DNA of 64,000 bases from Pseudopyrenochaeta lycopersici (taxonomy: Eukaryota; Ascomycota; Dothideomycetes; Pleosporales; Pseudopyrenochaetaceae). Numbering within the stretch: the first letter of the stretch is position 1; every line of letters begins with the position of its first letter. The notes under the pieces are model-generated. The model ran no database searches. It saw only the letters and a program-made list of their open reading frames with translations, and was not told where the DNA came from. Made by a program: the position numbers and the translations under genes. Location: the NCBI GenBank assembly GCA_003313425.1, contig NHZP01000001.1:2476043-2540042 (forward strand), read 5' to 3'. Shown here one piece after another: positions 12,085 through 22,337 of the stretch.

Positions 12085-12107
12085 CCGGAGGCACTTCCCC
12101 GCTCCGG
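12085..12107. promoter_or_regulatory. Candidate zinc-cluster factor site upstream of sugar transporter
   Basis: The inverted repeat CCGGAG - 11 bases - CTCCGG lies 354 bp upstream of the transporter start at 12461. Fungal Zn2Cys6 regulators bind inverted CGG/CCG triplets, and the yeast Gal4 site has the same CGGAG...CTCCG arms with a shorter spacer. The assignment is by resemblance and position only. Confidence 0.35.
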
Positions 12108-12117
12108 CGACTGAAGC

Positions 12118-12184
12118 TTCGCCGCACTTGCCCCAACTAAGAAACGTCGTTTGAGGTACATGCCCCGTTTCGCCGCACTTGCCC
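12118..12184 (+). promoter_or_regulatory. 16 bp direct repeat in transporter upstream region
   Basis: TTCGCCGCACTTGCCC occurs exactly at 12118-12133 and again at 12169-12184, 51 bp apart (about five helical turns), roughly 280-340 bp before the transporter start. Two perfect copies in single-copy DNA next to the CGG inverted repeat suggest a pair of regulator sites; a chance short duplication is also possible. Confidence 0.4.
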
Positions 12185-12389
12185 ACTCACACTTGTCGCT
12201 GCAGCACGAGCCCCTGTTCAGCTATTCGGCCCGTCCAAGTTTTGCCCAATTGCCTTTCTTGCTCCGCACAATTCCCCGACTTTTCTGGTTTTTCTGGGGA
12301 TTCCGCTGCTGAAACAACGTTCGTAAGTGTCAGGTGCCCAGGGTTTCTGGTTGTCGCCTACGAATGCCTTCGTGGAATTTGGACCTATG

Positions 12390-12396
12390 TATAAAG
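12390..12396 (+). promoter_or_regulatory. TATA-like box
   Basis: TATAAAG lies 71 bp before the start codon of the sugar transporter at 12461, a position compatible with a fungal core promoter. It is supported by position and sequence only. Confidence 0.4.
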
Positions 12397-12460
12397 GCAC
12401 ATCCTTTCCTCTATTATCCTTTGTTCAAAGTTCTCCATTCTCGCCATCAACACCAGCAGC

Positions 12461-14196
12461 ATGGGCATTGCTAAAGTAAAGGTTCGTAGTAAAGGGGCTA
12501 GTGACGACCTGTTGGCCGTCCTACCAGACAACCGGCCATGGTACACGAAGGCACATCTTATCAAGCTGCACTTCTGTATTGGCTCGCTCATTCTTTTTTG
12601 TTAGTTTTTCCTTCCAGTTCATCTTAAGCCACAAGCTGACATGGCACCAGCTTCTGCCAACGGCTACGACGGCAGCCTTATGAATGGTCTTCAAGCTTTG
12701 CAACAGTGGGAGGCATTTATGGATAAGCCTAGCGGTAGCTGGTTGGGCTTCATTAATGCTATTTACTGGCTTGGCATGGGTGTAACCTACCCAATAACGG
12801 CATTGGTGGCTAACAAGTACGGGCGGAAAGCCGGTGTCTATGTCGGATACATCTTCCTGTTGGCTGGGTCCATGGTTGTTATCAGTGACAATGATGTTGC
12901 CTTCATCATCTCACGATTCCTCGTCGGATGCGCCTCGGCTTGGTTCGGAAACGCCGTCCCGCTTCTAATCAACGAAATTTCGCACCCGTCATACCGTGGG
13001 ATCGTGAGCGCCTTGTTCATGTGCGGGTGGTATGTGGGAGGTACCATTGCAGCCTTTGTCACTTTTGGCACACGCAATGTCCCGAGTGATTGGGCGTGGC
13101 GTATTCCGTCTATCCTTCAACTACTGCTCCCCATCCTCGCACTTCCTGGACTTTTAATGGCCCCCGAAAGCCCTAGGTGGCTGATATCTGTGGACAAGGT
13201 TGACCAGGTTTGTCTATCTTTGTACTCATATCCAACAGAGCATCTTTGACATAGCTATGCAGGCCCGTAATATCCTGACAGCGTCCCACGCTGGTGGTGA
13301 TCCGTTTTCTGCTCTCGTGGAGTACGAAATGATCGAAATCACTACCGCAATCCAACTTGAATCAACCCTTGCCGATGCCAGCTATATGGAACTATGGAAA
13401 ACGCCAGGAAACCGACATCGCCTCCTCATATCTGTCTCTTTGGGCATATTCTCGCAGTGGAGTGGTAATGGGGTAGTTTCCTACTACCTTGCAACCGTCC
13501 TGCGAACTGTGGGCGTGACCAGTGTCACTCATCAGACACTGATTGCTGGTCTGTTACAGGTGTGGAACCTTATATTTGCAATTGCAGCCGCCCTCAGTGT
13601 TGATAGGCTCGGCCGGAGGCCACTATTCTTTGCCTCGACCAGTATCATGCTCGTGGGATATATTCTCGTCACAGCACTGAGTGGCTCATTTGCAGAAACA
13701 GGCAGTCCTGCGACGGGGATTGCTGTAATCCCATTCCTGTTTGTTTTCTTTGCAGGATATGATATCGCCTTGTGAGTCAGCCATTTAGGTCTAACGCCGG
13801 TGAAACTGTGCTCACTAAACTCGCAGAACGCCCCTCCTCGCCGCATATCCCTGCGAGATTTGGCCATTTAGACTGCGCTCCCACGGCCTCACTATTACAT
13901 GGATCACCGTAGTTGTTGCCATCTTCTTCAACACATTCGTTAATCCGATCGCGCTTGAAAACATTGGCTGGAAGTATTACTTTGTCTTTGTCGTCGTCCT
14001 CATCATGATGGGATTTACTGTTTACTTCTTCTACCCAGAGACTAAAGGGTACACTCTCGAACACATGACGGTTATCTTCGATGGCGAGGATGCTGCTCCA
14101 CCATCCGCGGAGACGGCTCAGAGGGCACACAGTATGACGGAAAAGGCCGAGTACTCGGACACCCTGCATGAGGAAAAGGTTCAAGTTACAGGTTGA
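12461..14196 (+). CDS. MFS sugar transporter, lactose-permease-like
   Basis: Four exons, 12461-12599, 12651-13207, 13263-13771 and 13827-14196, give 524 aa. Introns are 51-55 nt, GT-AG; intron 1 has a CTGAC branch point and intron 3 a CTAAAC-like one. Landmarks in order: a short cytosolic N-terminus, NGYDGSLMNGLQALQQW after helix 1, NKYGRKAG between helices 2 and 3, PESPRWLI after helix 6, SQWSGNGVVSYYL in helix 7, DRLGRRP between helices 8 and 9, and PETKGYTLEHM after helix 12. The NGYDGSLMNG signature places it with the fungal LAC12/lactose-permease-like and hexose-transporter-like group of plasma-membrane proton symporters. The actual sugar is unknown. The frame is intact. Upstream repeats and a CGG inverted repeat suggest carbon-source control by a zinc-cluster regulator, which is inference. 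Confidence 0.92.
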
Positions 14197-16754
14197 GCCA
14201 CAAAATTCACCTGTAAATCCTGGTCACTAGGGCTATGTTCCACCTTTGAGTAGTGATTTACATCGTCATTCTAACAACGTGCTCGACATCCAGCATCATA
14301 CCTACATGAAATGATTTTGCGCCAATGTGATCCTTTGAAGAGTTTCCAATGAAGTGAACATAGGAGGCTTAAGAAATCGACCAGTATCTACCCAACCCCG
14401 AAGATTGGCTGTATTGACTGTCTCGCTCGCATCGAGACAGGCCACAAGGATGGTAAAAACCCGACATGTCCTTAAGCGCCATTAGGCAGGGTATTTGGTA
14501 TCCTGAACCGATACCCTAGTAGCTCAATTGCGTTGTACCACATAGACCAGGCGCAAACCATTGGATCGACTTTTGTCATACGACATGTTGCGCAAAGACA
14601 TACAAAAGTTGATTAAAATGACCTGCAATTCAGGCTTTTCATTTCAGACAATAAACGGAGTCCAAATAATTGAGTAAAATACCTCGGGCTAGCAAATGGG
14701 TGACGCGTGTATGTTCGTACACAATTTAGTGCCCTACGATGATTTTTCCACTGCCGACCCTTGCCTCCGGCTTAGTGTTTCCCACAGCCGCGGTCGCGTA
14801 GGTGTATTCTGGAAACAATTCTTTATTTCTTTAGTAGCCACGTCATCTGCTGTTTATGCAGCGGGCATCCGGGCGTGACAACACCGACAGTTGGGGCCTG
14901 ATTATACCATACGAGCTCTGCAAAGCAACCGAAAGGGGAAATGAACACTGAAACCTGTGGTAAGGTATGATTTGATGCTCAAATTATCAATTCGTCACCA
15001 AATTCCGTCTGCACCAAGCTTCCTAAACTGATGAGTTTCGAGGTCATGCGATCCAGGTAAACTAGCCATTATTTGGGAGAAATTGTGCTTGAGCATGTAC
15101 AGCCTTAGAATAGTAGCTAAAAATCGTCTGTCTGTACTTGCTTCTCAATGCAATTGAAACCTCTATCCTGTTTGATCCATGCGAGCACGGTTATACTAGT
15201 CGACCTGGAAGAAGGGAATGGGCATGAATTATGAGATCGTCTATTTCTGGTAGCCAATGTTGTGAAAGTAGTGTGATCCATTGATGTTGATCTAGAAATT
15301 GAATCTATAGCTGGTTACATTGACTCGTGATAGCGTCTATAGGAACACAGAATTAGGAGTTGAGGCGAACTTGCTGCAAAGACACTTTCAGACTGAAACC
15401 TCTTTGTCATAGGCCTCGCGACTGTTTAAATTAATATAGAATGACGGCCCAAGGACGAACGGAATAGCACATCTATAGCATAGAACCCAACTAACCCTGG
15501 CCGAAGGTATAATATGTGACGCCCGGCATTAAATCTTTTATGCATTATAAAACTTAACACCGTGTACTTCTAATAACACAAGCTTCGCTGAGGACTTAGC
15601 TACAGGCTTAGAATCCCTAACATCAAGATACTTTTTGTTAATGCCTTTCGTTGATTCCGATTTATTAGGACTAAATAATAGTATTGTAGCTAGATTAAGG
15701 CCTCTCAATGGGGTTTTCCCGCTTGACCTCGTTTTGGACGGAAGATCCACTGATTGCCCACAACATCACCGCACGACCATACGTTGTTGTATACAAAAAA
15801 TGACCAAAAGTTCTTGATAAATTGTTTTGATTAATTCGCTAAGTATTTCCACGGAGGTCTCGAGCTCAGGTGCCCCAAAATTATCGCTAAAAAGGTTGGG
15901 CACTGCCACTTTGTGAGTTGCCGATGCGGGTAGACACTGAATCGTCACGACAACCACAGACACGGTACCAAACAGTCTCTGATAGATTAATACTTTTGAA
16001 ATGATACCTAAGAGATATGGTTCCGAGACTTTTTAGGGTCACTTTGGCCAAGATTGCCTAAGCCATTCTCGTTGACCTTCGATAATAACCCAATCGCGAC
16101 GCCCGAGGCCAAAAGGGAGCCGCCACACTGTCCATTCTCGTCATTCCTTCCTAATTTAGGAATATTAAGGCCTCTATCTCAAGTGTGTACTATATAAATT
16201 GTTTTCTGTAGGAGGAATGCCATGGGAATCGCCGAAGAGGTTCTTCGAAAGTGACCCTCTTTGACAACCACTAGCAGGGGCCTGTGCCACTAAGATAACC
16301 TTAGATTGTTTTAATGCAGTAGGGTTGGTTGAATTTAATGGGGCATCTCATGCTGATGTTGCAAGCGGTTACTTGCGCGGAACCCGGGAGGCTACTATTT
16401 GCACGCTTACCATTCCTCCTCGGCGAGAGGAGATCATCCCCCTGCCAGCGGTTGTCGAAGCAAACGAGGTTTTACGGTGTTATAGACTTTATGCAGAAAA
16501 GCGCTGAGTTCGTCACATGGTCGGCCCCCACGATGGAGTCTTGCAGTGAACCCCGCGTCATTCCTGTAAGCGCTAATACACCAGAGCATGTGCCGATGAG
16601 GCAGGTGGGAGCATTATTATATTGCAGAATGTTAATGAGAGCTTAGGATAGGTAGCAAGATAAAAGCCTCGTCTCTTAATCATAGCGCAATATCCGTGTT
16701 CGAAATACTTTAAATATCCTCAAGCAGAATGTATGGTCCACCAAAACTACAACA
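14197..16754. other. Intergenic, probable old repeat remnant near 15.5-15.8 kb
   Basis: No supported gene. The minus strand at 15750-15538 has an open frame with protein-like composition (contains SPNKSESTKGINKKYLDVRD) in a more AT-rich stretch, perhaps a piece of a transposon, but no domain can be named. The rest has only short, featureless frames. Confidence 0.4.
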
Positions 16755-17948
16755 ATGTTCAGAATGCGATTGCTTACTCTAGTAGCCGCGTTTGCCTCAA
16801 TTGCTCATGCAATCAGCCTTTGGGAACCCTCAGGTCCTTACCATGTTGGTTTTACGCAACACGTCTTCAATCACACCACGCCCAATGACCCGACCAAACC
16901 CGGCACATTCATGGTCCTCACCATCTACTACCCAACGCTCCAGGTCCCTAATAAGACCAGTCCCTACCTGGAACCTATCAGTGCTTCGATATACGAATCC
17001 ACCATTGGCCTCACACCCGGTATCCTTTCGCAACTGACCACATCGCTCCAGTTCCAAGCACCAACTCTAGTCGACACTTACCCTTGGTTTGCTAATGCTA
17101 CTTCGCCTTATCCAACAATCATCTTCACTCCTGGTGCCGGCGTCACTGCTTCTATCTATACTGCCTACCTATCTGAGCTCGCCTCCTTCGGTTATGCCGT
17201 TGTTGCCATTGATCATCCTGGCGAAGCACCCTACCTTCCGATTCCGTACACAAACGGCACCAAAGGCATCTACGGCTACCCTGACTTCACCAACTACCCG
17301 CCTACATTGGAAGAAATATTCGCTGTCTTCAACTTCCGGGTCTCAGACATTTTGGCGGCCGTGAGCGACACCTTTTTTCCCGCGCTTGTTAGGCAGTACG
17401 GTGTGCCCTTTAACACCTCGCACTTTGGGATCTTCGGGCATAGCATCGGTGGTGCAGCAGCAGCAGCCGTCATGTCGTCTGAAAGCACCGAGGCGAAACT
17501 GTTCAAAGTGGGAGCCAACCTCGATGGTACATTCTTTCAGTTTGTAGATGGAAATGGAGACATAAGTACAAGCATCCCTGCACCAGATCTCAGGTTACCG
17601 TTTCTGGAAGTGGCAAGTGAAGTACACTTCGAGGGAAATGCCTCGGCGCCTGGAGATGACACGTGGAAAATATTCAATGATGCACAGTCGGGGTGGTTGA
17701 GGGACGTGCAAGTAAACGGAACCAGGCATCTGAGCTTCAGTGATATCCCGCTATGGATCGATCTTTTGGACCAACGGGCAGTATTGAACCGGACGTGGGT
17801 GGGGCCGGCGAACGGGGTCAGGGTAACGACTTTGGTAAACGCATTGTTGAAGAAATTCTTCGCAAATATGCAAGGAAGGAGTCTGGATGGAGTCGATGAG
17901 TGGATATCCGAGGCGCCTGAACTCTTCTTGCTGGCAAAGAGCAGCTAG
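16755..17948 (+). CDS. Secreted PAF-acetylhydrolase-like alpha/beta hydrolase
   Basis: A single exon of 397 codons. An N-terminal signal peptide (MFRMRLLTLVAAFASIAHA) is followed by an alpha/beta-hydrolase fold related to plasma-type platelet-activating-factor acetylhydrolase. The nucleophile elbow GHSIGG puts the catalytic serine at residue 230; the likely acid is Asp257 (NLDGTF) and the likely base His325 (GTRHLSF). The strand before the oxyanion region reads YPTIIFTPGAG. Several N-glycosylation sequons (such as NHT, NKT, NAT, NGT, NTS) fit a secreted glycoprotein. The family hydrolyses short acyl esters of phospholipids or similar small esters; in fungi the natural substrates are mostly unknown. 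The start is Met1; Met4 is an alternative. All catalytic residues are present, so it is probably active. Confidence 0.88.
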   Translation: MFRMRLLTLVAAFASIAHAISLWEPSGPYHVGFTQHVFNHTTPNDPTKPGTFMVLTIYYPTLQVPNKTSPYLEPISASIYESTIGLTPGILSQLTTSLQFQAPTLVDTYPWFANATSPYPTIIFTPGAGVTASIYTAYLSELASFGYAVVAIDHPGEAPYLPIPYTNGTKGIYGYPDFTNYPPTLEEIFAVFNFRVSDILAAVSDTFFPALVRQYGVPFNTSHFGIFGHSIGGAAAAAVMSSESTEAKLFKVGANLDGTFFQFVDGNGDISTSIPAPDLRLPFLEVASEVHFEGNASAPGDDTWKIFNDAQSGWLRDVQVNGTRHLSFSDIPLWIDLLDQRAVLNRTWVGPANGVRVTTLVNALLKKFFANMQGRSLDGVDEWISEAPELFLLAKSS

Positions 17949-19118
17949 CTATAGTTCTGGTTTCCGTATGGAAGACTACATTTCAATCAACGCAACATGG
18001 TGAGACTCGCAGCGATTGCGCGTTGGCATCTTGGCGCACATTTAACGTGTTGAAATGCGGCTATAACACAGGCTATTTCAATAGATATTATATTCAACGA
18101 TCAGCAGTCTGAATCTTAGCCAAGCCAGTACTTGCACTGTCCTGTTACCTTAAGGGAACGCAGTGTCCGGATTCTTGACAGTACTAGGTGTTGTACTAGG
18201 GTTTAATTCTGAATAGGGCCTAGGATATACTAAGTGTAAGAAAATCTCTTTTTAATTTTCTTGATAAACTAAAGCTTCTACAACTTGGACACTCGTATAA
18301 ATACCTCTACTAATAAAGACAATAGACTAATATTTATACCACAACTTGAATATGTTACGTTTCAATCTTTTGCATGTTGAAAGAAAAAACCGCGCGCCGT
18401 ATTTTTAGAATGTTCTATCTGATCTTTCCCGATAGAAGGAAACTTGCAACTGATAAACTAGTGTGTATTATAATCATTTTGGTAACGAGCGATTATGATT
18501 CCTTTTCTTTGTTGAAATTTCGTCTGGCTCTTTTCAACCCCTTTGAAGCTTCTTTCTGAAATGTAATAGTATCTACTACTAAGGTAACATACGGATTCAT
18601 GGCACAAATCGAAAAGGATGTGTCTACTCCGCACGTGGTGGCTTCATGTTCACTTCAATAATAGGTTAGGGCAACAGCTGATGACATCTACTGCCATGCT
18701 ACCCAGATATATTCGGTTTTGCTTCCTCCCTGCTATACTCCTATTTCTCTTCTTCCTTTACTTCAATGTTTTGATATGCAAGCTATGTAATTATACTGTC
18801 CTAATTTTGCACCTCTTAGTTGCGTCAGTATCGACAACAGTTCGTTTTCGAGGCACTCAGTTGATGTGCACGTGGTCTAAGTGGATACTGGGGTTGAGTT
18901 GCAGCATGAGCAGTTGTATTCTTAGAATTCGCATCGGAAAGCATCATGATTACATCAAGATATGTGACGCCTGTTCAAAACCTTAAACCCTTGGCTGGGC
19001 TCGGATTTCAACCCACGACATGCAATCCACTCGAAAACTAAGTAAAATTCTTCCTATGAATCCTGTACTTGCACATCTCCTAGCCCCAGCTCCATACCGA
19101 AACGGCACTCGATCAGCC
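17949..19118. other. Intergenic, no supported gene
   Basis: It holds short open frames, one of 122 codons at 18618-18986 that is hydrophobic but has no coherent signal peptide or domain. Composition becomes slightly more AT-rich towards the degraded region to the right. I see no identifiable repeat. Confidence 0.45.
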
Positions 19119-20445
19119 TCACAATGCGTGCGTCCCCTCATCTCGTACTTCCGCAGTCTTGAAATAATTCGCTACAACCTCAAACATACATCTCGATGGC
19201 GCTGAAAGAGAAGAGTGTCCAACGCTATCCTGTACTAGCAATGCCGCGCCATTAAAGCGCCGGACCATTTTCTCAGCCGCGTGCAGTGGCGCAATGGGAT
19301 CAACAGCCGTCGAAATAAAAAGCAAAGGGTTGCTAGTTCGATTGGCGCTGGGAAACCATCGAAGACTGGGGATTCAGGTGCCTTGATATCGAGTTTCCTA
19401 CACTGCACTGAATGCACAGTGGCCCAAACTTCCCCAAGAACTGGCTCTGCTCAACCAAAGTATTCGCATGATTAACCCACATATCATACGTAGACAAGTT
19501 AAAGCGTCCATTCGCATCGATACATGAAATGAACCGTACTGGCTTGCGATCGGCATACGCATTCGCCACCGGTGTGCATTCACTGGGCCTTCGCCCCAGT
19601 CCTAAAATTGTAGCGAGCATGCTAGCGTCGCGCTATTCAAGCTGCACCAGCATTTCTGCTAGCATTGGAAACAAACTTATAGATTCGTAAGTGACGTGTG
19701 CTACAACTATTTTAAACTCGGAAAGAGTGGCAATGGTGAGCGTTATCAATGACGGCGGGGATAGGATTGAATGCGAGGTCTGCGGTGATGGCATTGAAGC
19801 GCGCTTCAATAGCTGCAGGTGAACTGGCCCAGAAGGGGAAAGCCCCGTTTTGTAACATGCTTGGAAGAAGTATCGGAAAGCTTCGTCGGCGTTGGGCAGG
19901 TTGGCGGCCCATCTTCCTTGGTAGTAGTCATCGACATGTAGAATGCCTTCGACGACGATCCGACCCACACGGTCAAGGAAGAGACCTGCGAATGTTGTCC
20001 CTAGAACGCAGCCGTAAGATGTGCCATAGTACCATAGTTGTGATTCTTGGGGATCTTGGCCTTTTGATGTGGCTAGTAGCTCAGTGTAGTAGCACATGTC
20101 GTTCGCGATCGCAACGTCGTTTGCGTACTCGGCCGTTCCTTTCGATACTGAGTGGGCCTCTGTGCAGAGGTCTCAAAGGCAGCTGCCTTTGCGTAGATTT
20201 CTGAGTAAGACTTGGTATTGTTAGCATTTAGAGCCGTTCTGAGATCGCTGTATAGTTTGGACGTTCCATACTCTGCACTTGGGAAACACGATAGACTCGG
20301 TCCGGAGTTGCTGGCACCCCTTAGATCGAACCCTATGATGTTGTTTTGCGGTGTCAAGTGCTGCTTGCAACTGTGGAAGAGTAGGTTCGGAGAGTCCTAA
20401 TACCGCTGACTCCAGGTCCGCCTGGGTTGAAGAGAATGTCTTGGG
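19119..20445 (-). pseudogene. Tripeptidyl-aminopeptidase-like hydrolase pseudogene
   Basis: Family landmarks appear in the right order on the minus strand but in different frames: ILFNPGGPGVSGIR (about 20440), IIGFDLRG (20340), LWYYGTSYGCVLGTTFAG with the serine nucleophile elbow (about 20040), VDDYYQGRW (about 19920), SSPAAIEARFNAITADL in a second frame (19850), and the TAP C-terminal part with LFISTAVDPIAPLHAAEKM and SVGHSS holding the Asp and His (19325-19119). At least three frame changes and internal stops are needed, and the 5' part before 20445 is missing, replaced by repeat-like DNA. The functional relatives are secreted alpha/beta-hydrolase peptidases that remove short N-terminal peptides. 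Introns could account for one or two breaks, but not for all of them. Confidence 0.85.
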
Positions 20446-20784
20446 CTGCGCGTTGCCTGCACGCTGCCTGCAACGTATGCCCCCTGTCTGTAAGCCACCT
20501 CTAAGGCCTGCTGCCCTGTGAACTACACCTGCGCCTAGCTAGACTAGCTATAATGCTCCTGCTGCATCTCCTCCTGCTCTTAGCTAGTTGATCCAGCCAG
20601 ATATAAGTAAAAACGGCCTATAATTGTCTGAAGTACTCTGCTGTTTACAGATTTTGATGGGAGTAACAGGGGTCTAACCTAACAGCTAGTAATAATGGGC
20701 CGTATTAGCGAGTGTACGTATTAGCTGGCGACGATTTGACCCGCAAATCGTTTGTTCCAATATACTTAGGTATCCTCTGGGTTG
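20446..20784. other. Degraded repeat-like DNA
   Basis: CTAG-rich, low-complexity sequence (GCTAGCTAGACTAGCTA-like) with no frame. It marks the boundary where the peptidase pseudogene was cut off and the transposon-dominated region begins. I cannot assign it to a family. Confidence 0.35.
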
Positions 20785-20968
20785 TAACAAAGATATCTAA
20801 AATTTGATAGGATCTATAGGATATACGTACTATCCTGTAGAAACCTATAGGGGCTAATGCTAAGGTGTCTAGGATACTGGGCGTACTTAAGCTAACTCGT
20901 GCGTTATACTTCTAAGCCGCAGGCGAGACCTTTTAAGTGTCTGTCCCCTCATTCTCTGGATCATAACA
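20785..20968 (-). repeat. Truncated LTR, gypsy family 1
   Basis: The stretch parallels the outer half of the family-1 LTR as found at 36820-37007 and 43530-43716, including CCTATAGGGGCT, a TAGGATACT block, CCCCTCATTC and the terminal ATAACA (TGTTAT on the minus strand). Only the outer ~185 bp are present; the rest of the element is missing. Confidence 0.6.
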
Positions 20969-21031
20969 GGGCGATGCATTTTGCTTTCAAAGATTATCGT
21001 AGCTCTGCGCGAGATGGACAACTGCACATAA

Positions 21032-21190
21032 TTAAGCAAGCACAATCTCCTTCCACGTAGCATCCCTAAACGCCTCTTTAAACACCTTCCCCAGCCCTAC
21101 CCTCTCCCACATCCCATCGCTCCATGCAATCAGCAGCACATAAAAGAGATCCCACTCGGACTCCTCCCTCTCCTTTGGATTATTAGGATA
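21032..21190 (-). pseudogene. 3' fragment of a lost gene (C-terminal ~50 codons)
   Basis: On the minus strand a clean frame reads SEWDLFYVLLIAWSDGMWER and ends in WKEIVLA and a stop at 21034-21032. This aromatic-rich tail ending in WKEIxLx is typical of the C-terminus of a widespread group of fungal proteins found in and around heterokaryon-incompatibility (HET-domain) genes; that link is from memory. Upstream of about 21190 the frame runs into AT-rich repeat DNA, so only the tail survives. It is therefore a gene relic, not a gene. Confidence 0.55.
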
Positions 21191-21239
21191 TTTATATAGA
21201 TGCAGCCTAGTAGTAGAATTTTTAGAGAATTCTATTAAG

Positions 21240-21493
21240 CAGATCTAGAGACATAGAAATCTAGATTGTTTATTTTTCCTAGTATTTTCAGGTGGACGCC
21301 TCGCTTGTACATGACGTTAGTTTTTTATGTTGTGTGTTAATTATGTTCTAATGTTTTTCTTCGCATGCCTGCCTCCTTATATCCTTATTTTTCTGCTAAT
21401 CTCGCTTAATTACCTCTAAGCTGCTGCATCTGAACTGCTGTATCTAACTAGCTGAGATGCCCTTAGTGGCCAGGCCACTGTGCATCGGCAGAT
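21240..21493 (-). repeat. LTR-like repeat, family 3, reverse copy
   Basis: Read on the minus strand it starts TGCCGATGCACAG and runs through GGGCATCTCAGCTAGTTAGA, GATACAGCAGTTCAGATGCA, GCGAGATTAG, AAATAAGGATATAAGGAGGC. The same order is found on the plus strand at 46590-46843. The inner end is not defined; divergence includes RIP-type transitions. Confidence 0.6.
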
Positions 21494-21771
21494 TAGTCGT
21501 AAAGCGTTAATAATAATTTCAATCTTTGCTGTAAGTAAGACCTTATTTCCTTAACAACGGCACCGCTAGCACTCGTAACTTTATTATAGGTATTCTCTAT
21601 TTAGCTCTTCAGAGTCGTAGGGGGTTCAAAATTAAAGAGAGAACAGCGTCTTATATTGGTCCTAGTATCATGGAAATTTCAGGCTTAGCTAAAAGAATAG
21701 CTTCCTTACTTAATCGACAGATGCAGCATAAAAGGATTCAAAGCCAATGTTGAATACAAACTTGGAAAGTC

Positions 21772-22248
21772 TTAACAATATTCTGGGCCACATTTTCCAG
21801 CGGGAAAATTGCCACAGCCACAGGATCCACATTGAGCGCCTGCTGGAAACGTGGTAACGCAGCAGGTGCAACAGCAATAATTCGGCTTCCCACATGGGGC
21901 CGCACCACATAATTCCCAACGCTGCAGACATTTCAGCCCACCTACTAGTAATTGATTTGAATGTATTACTCACTTTGTTGATCTTGTCCACACTTAGTGT
22001 TATACCATCACTTCTAGCATTCACCATGGTGATTGTAGCTTCCTCCTCTGCTCAAACCTGATTAACATTCGTTTTACTAGGCATTATGAAAAACTACGAC
22101 AGATCTGAAGTGACTTACCCGGGCTCAATAGACCGTTGGCACTCCTGTAGCCGAGGTCTGTCAACTCATCATATGTCATGAGCTGTGGGTCAGTCGGGAC
22201 AGCCATGCAGCCCATGATAAAGGCAGACAAAAGCACAGTGAAGCGCAT
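21772..22248 (-). CDS. Kex2-type precursor of a 48-aa, 12-cysteine secreted peptide
   Basis: Three exons on the minus strand, 22248-22119, 22047-21974 and 21921-21772, encode 117 aa. Introns are 71 and 52 nt, with GTAAGT and GTGAGT donors and CAG acceptors; the alternative acceptor in intron 1 leads to an immediate stop. The precursor starts MRFTVLLSAFIMGCMA, a signal peptide. A pro-region of about 50 residues (contains LMTYDELTDLGYR) ends at a dibasic KR at residues 68-69, placed exactly across the exon 2/3 junction. The predicted mature peptide (70-117) has 12 cysteines in 48 residues, including a CCCxCC cluster, a CGSCGCG segment and two FPAG repeats, and ends in cysteine. No known family is recognised. 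Possible roles are a disulfide-rich effector or antimicrobial peptide, or metal binding; none is shown. Although surrounded by decayed repeats, it has no RIP damage. Confidence 0.78.
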
Positions 22249-22329
22249 GTTAAATTCGTTGACGGCGGACCTGGTTATTTGTAAGATAGAGTTGTTTGCT
22301 GTGCAGTGATATTTGCGACCATGCCTGAG

Positions 22330-22337
22330 TATTTATA
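22330..22337 (-). promoter_or_regulatory. TATA box of the cysteine-rich peptide gene
   Basis: TATAAATA on the minus strand, about 82-89 bp before the start codon at 22248. It fits a core promoter and supports the chosen start and strand. Confidence 0.5.

Noticed and set aside
18618..18986. 122-codon hydrophobic plus-strand frame
   Set aside because: The hydrophobicity comes from T-rich DNA; no signal peptide at the start, no domain, no neighbouring splice pattern.
20446..20784. Possible RNA gene in the CTAG-rich region
   Set aside because: No tRNA or rRNA-like structure could be drawn; the sequence looks like degraded repeat.
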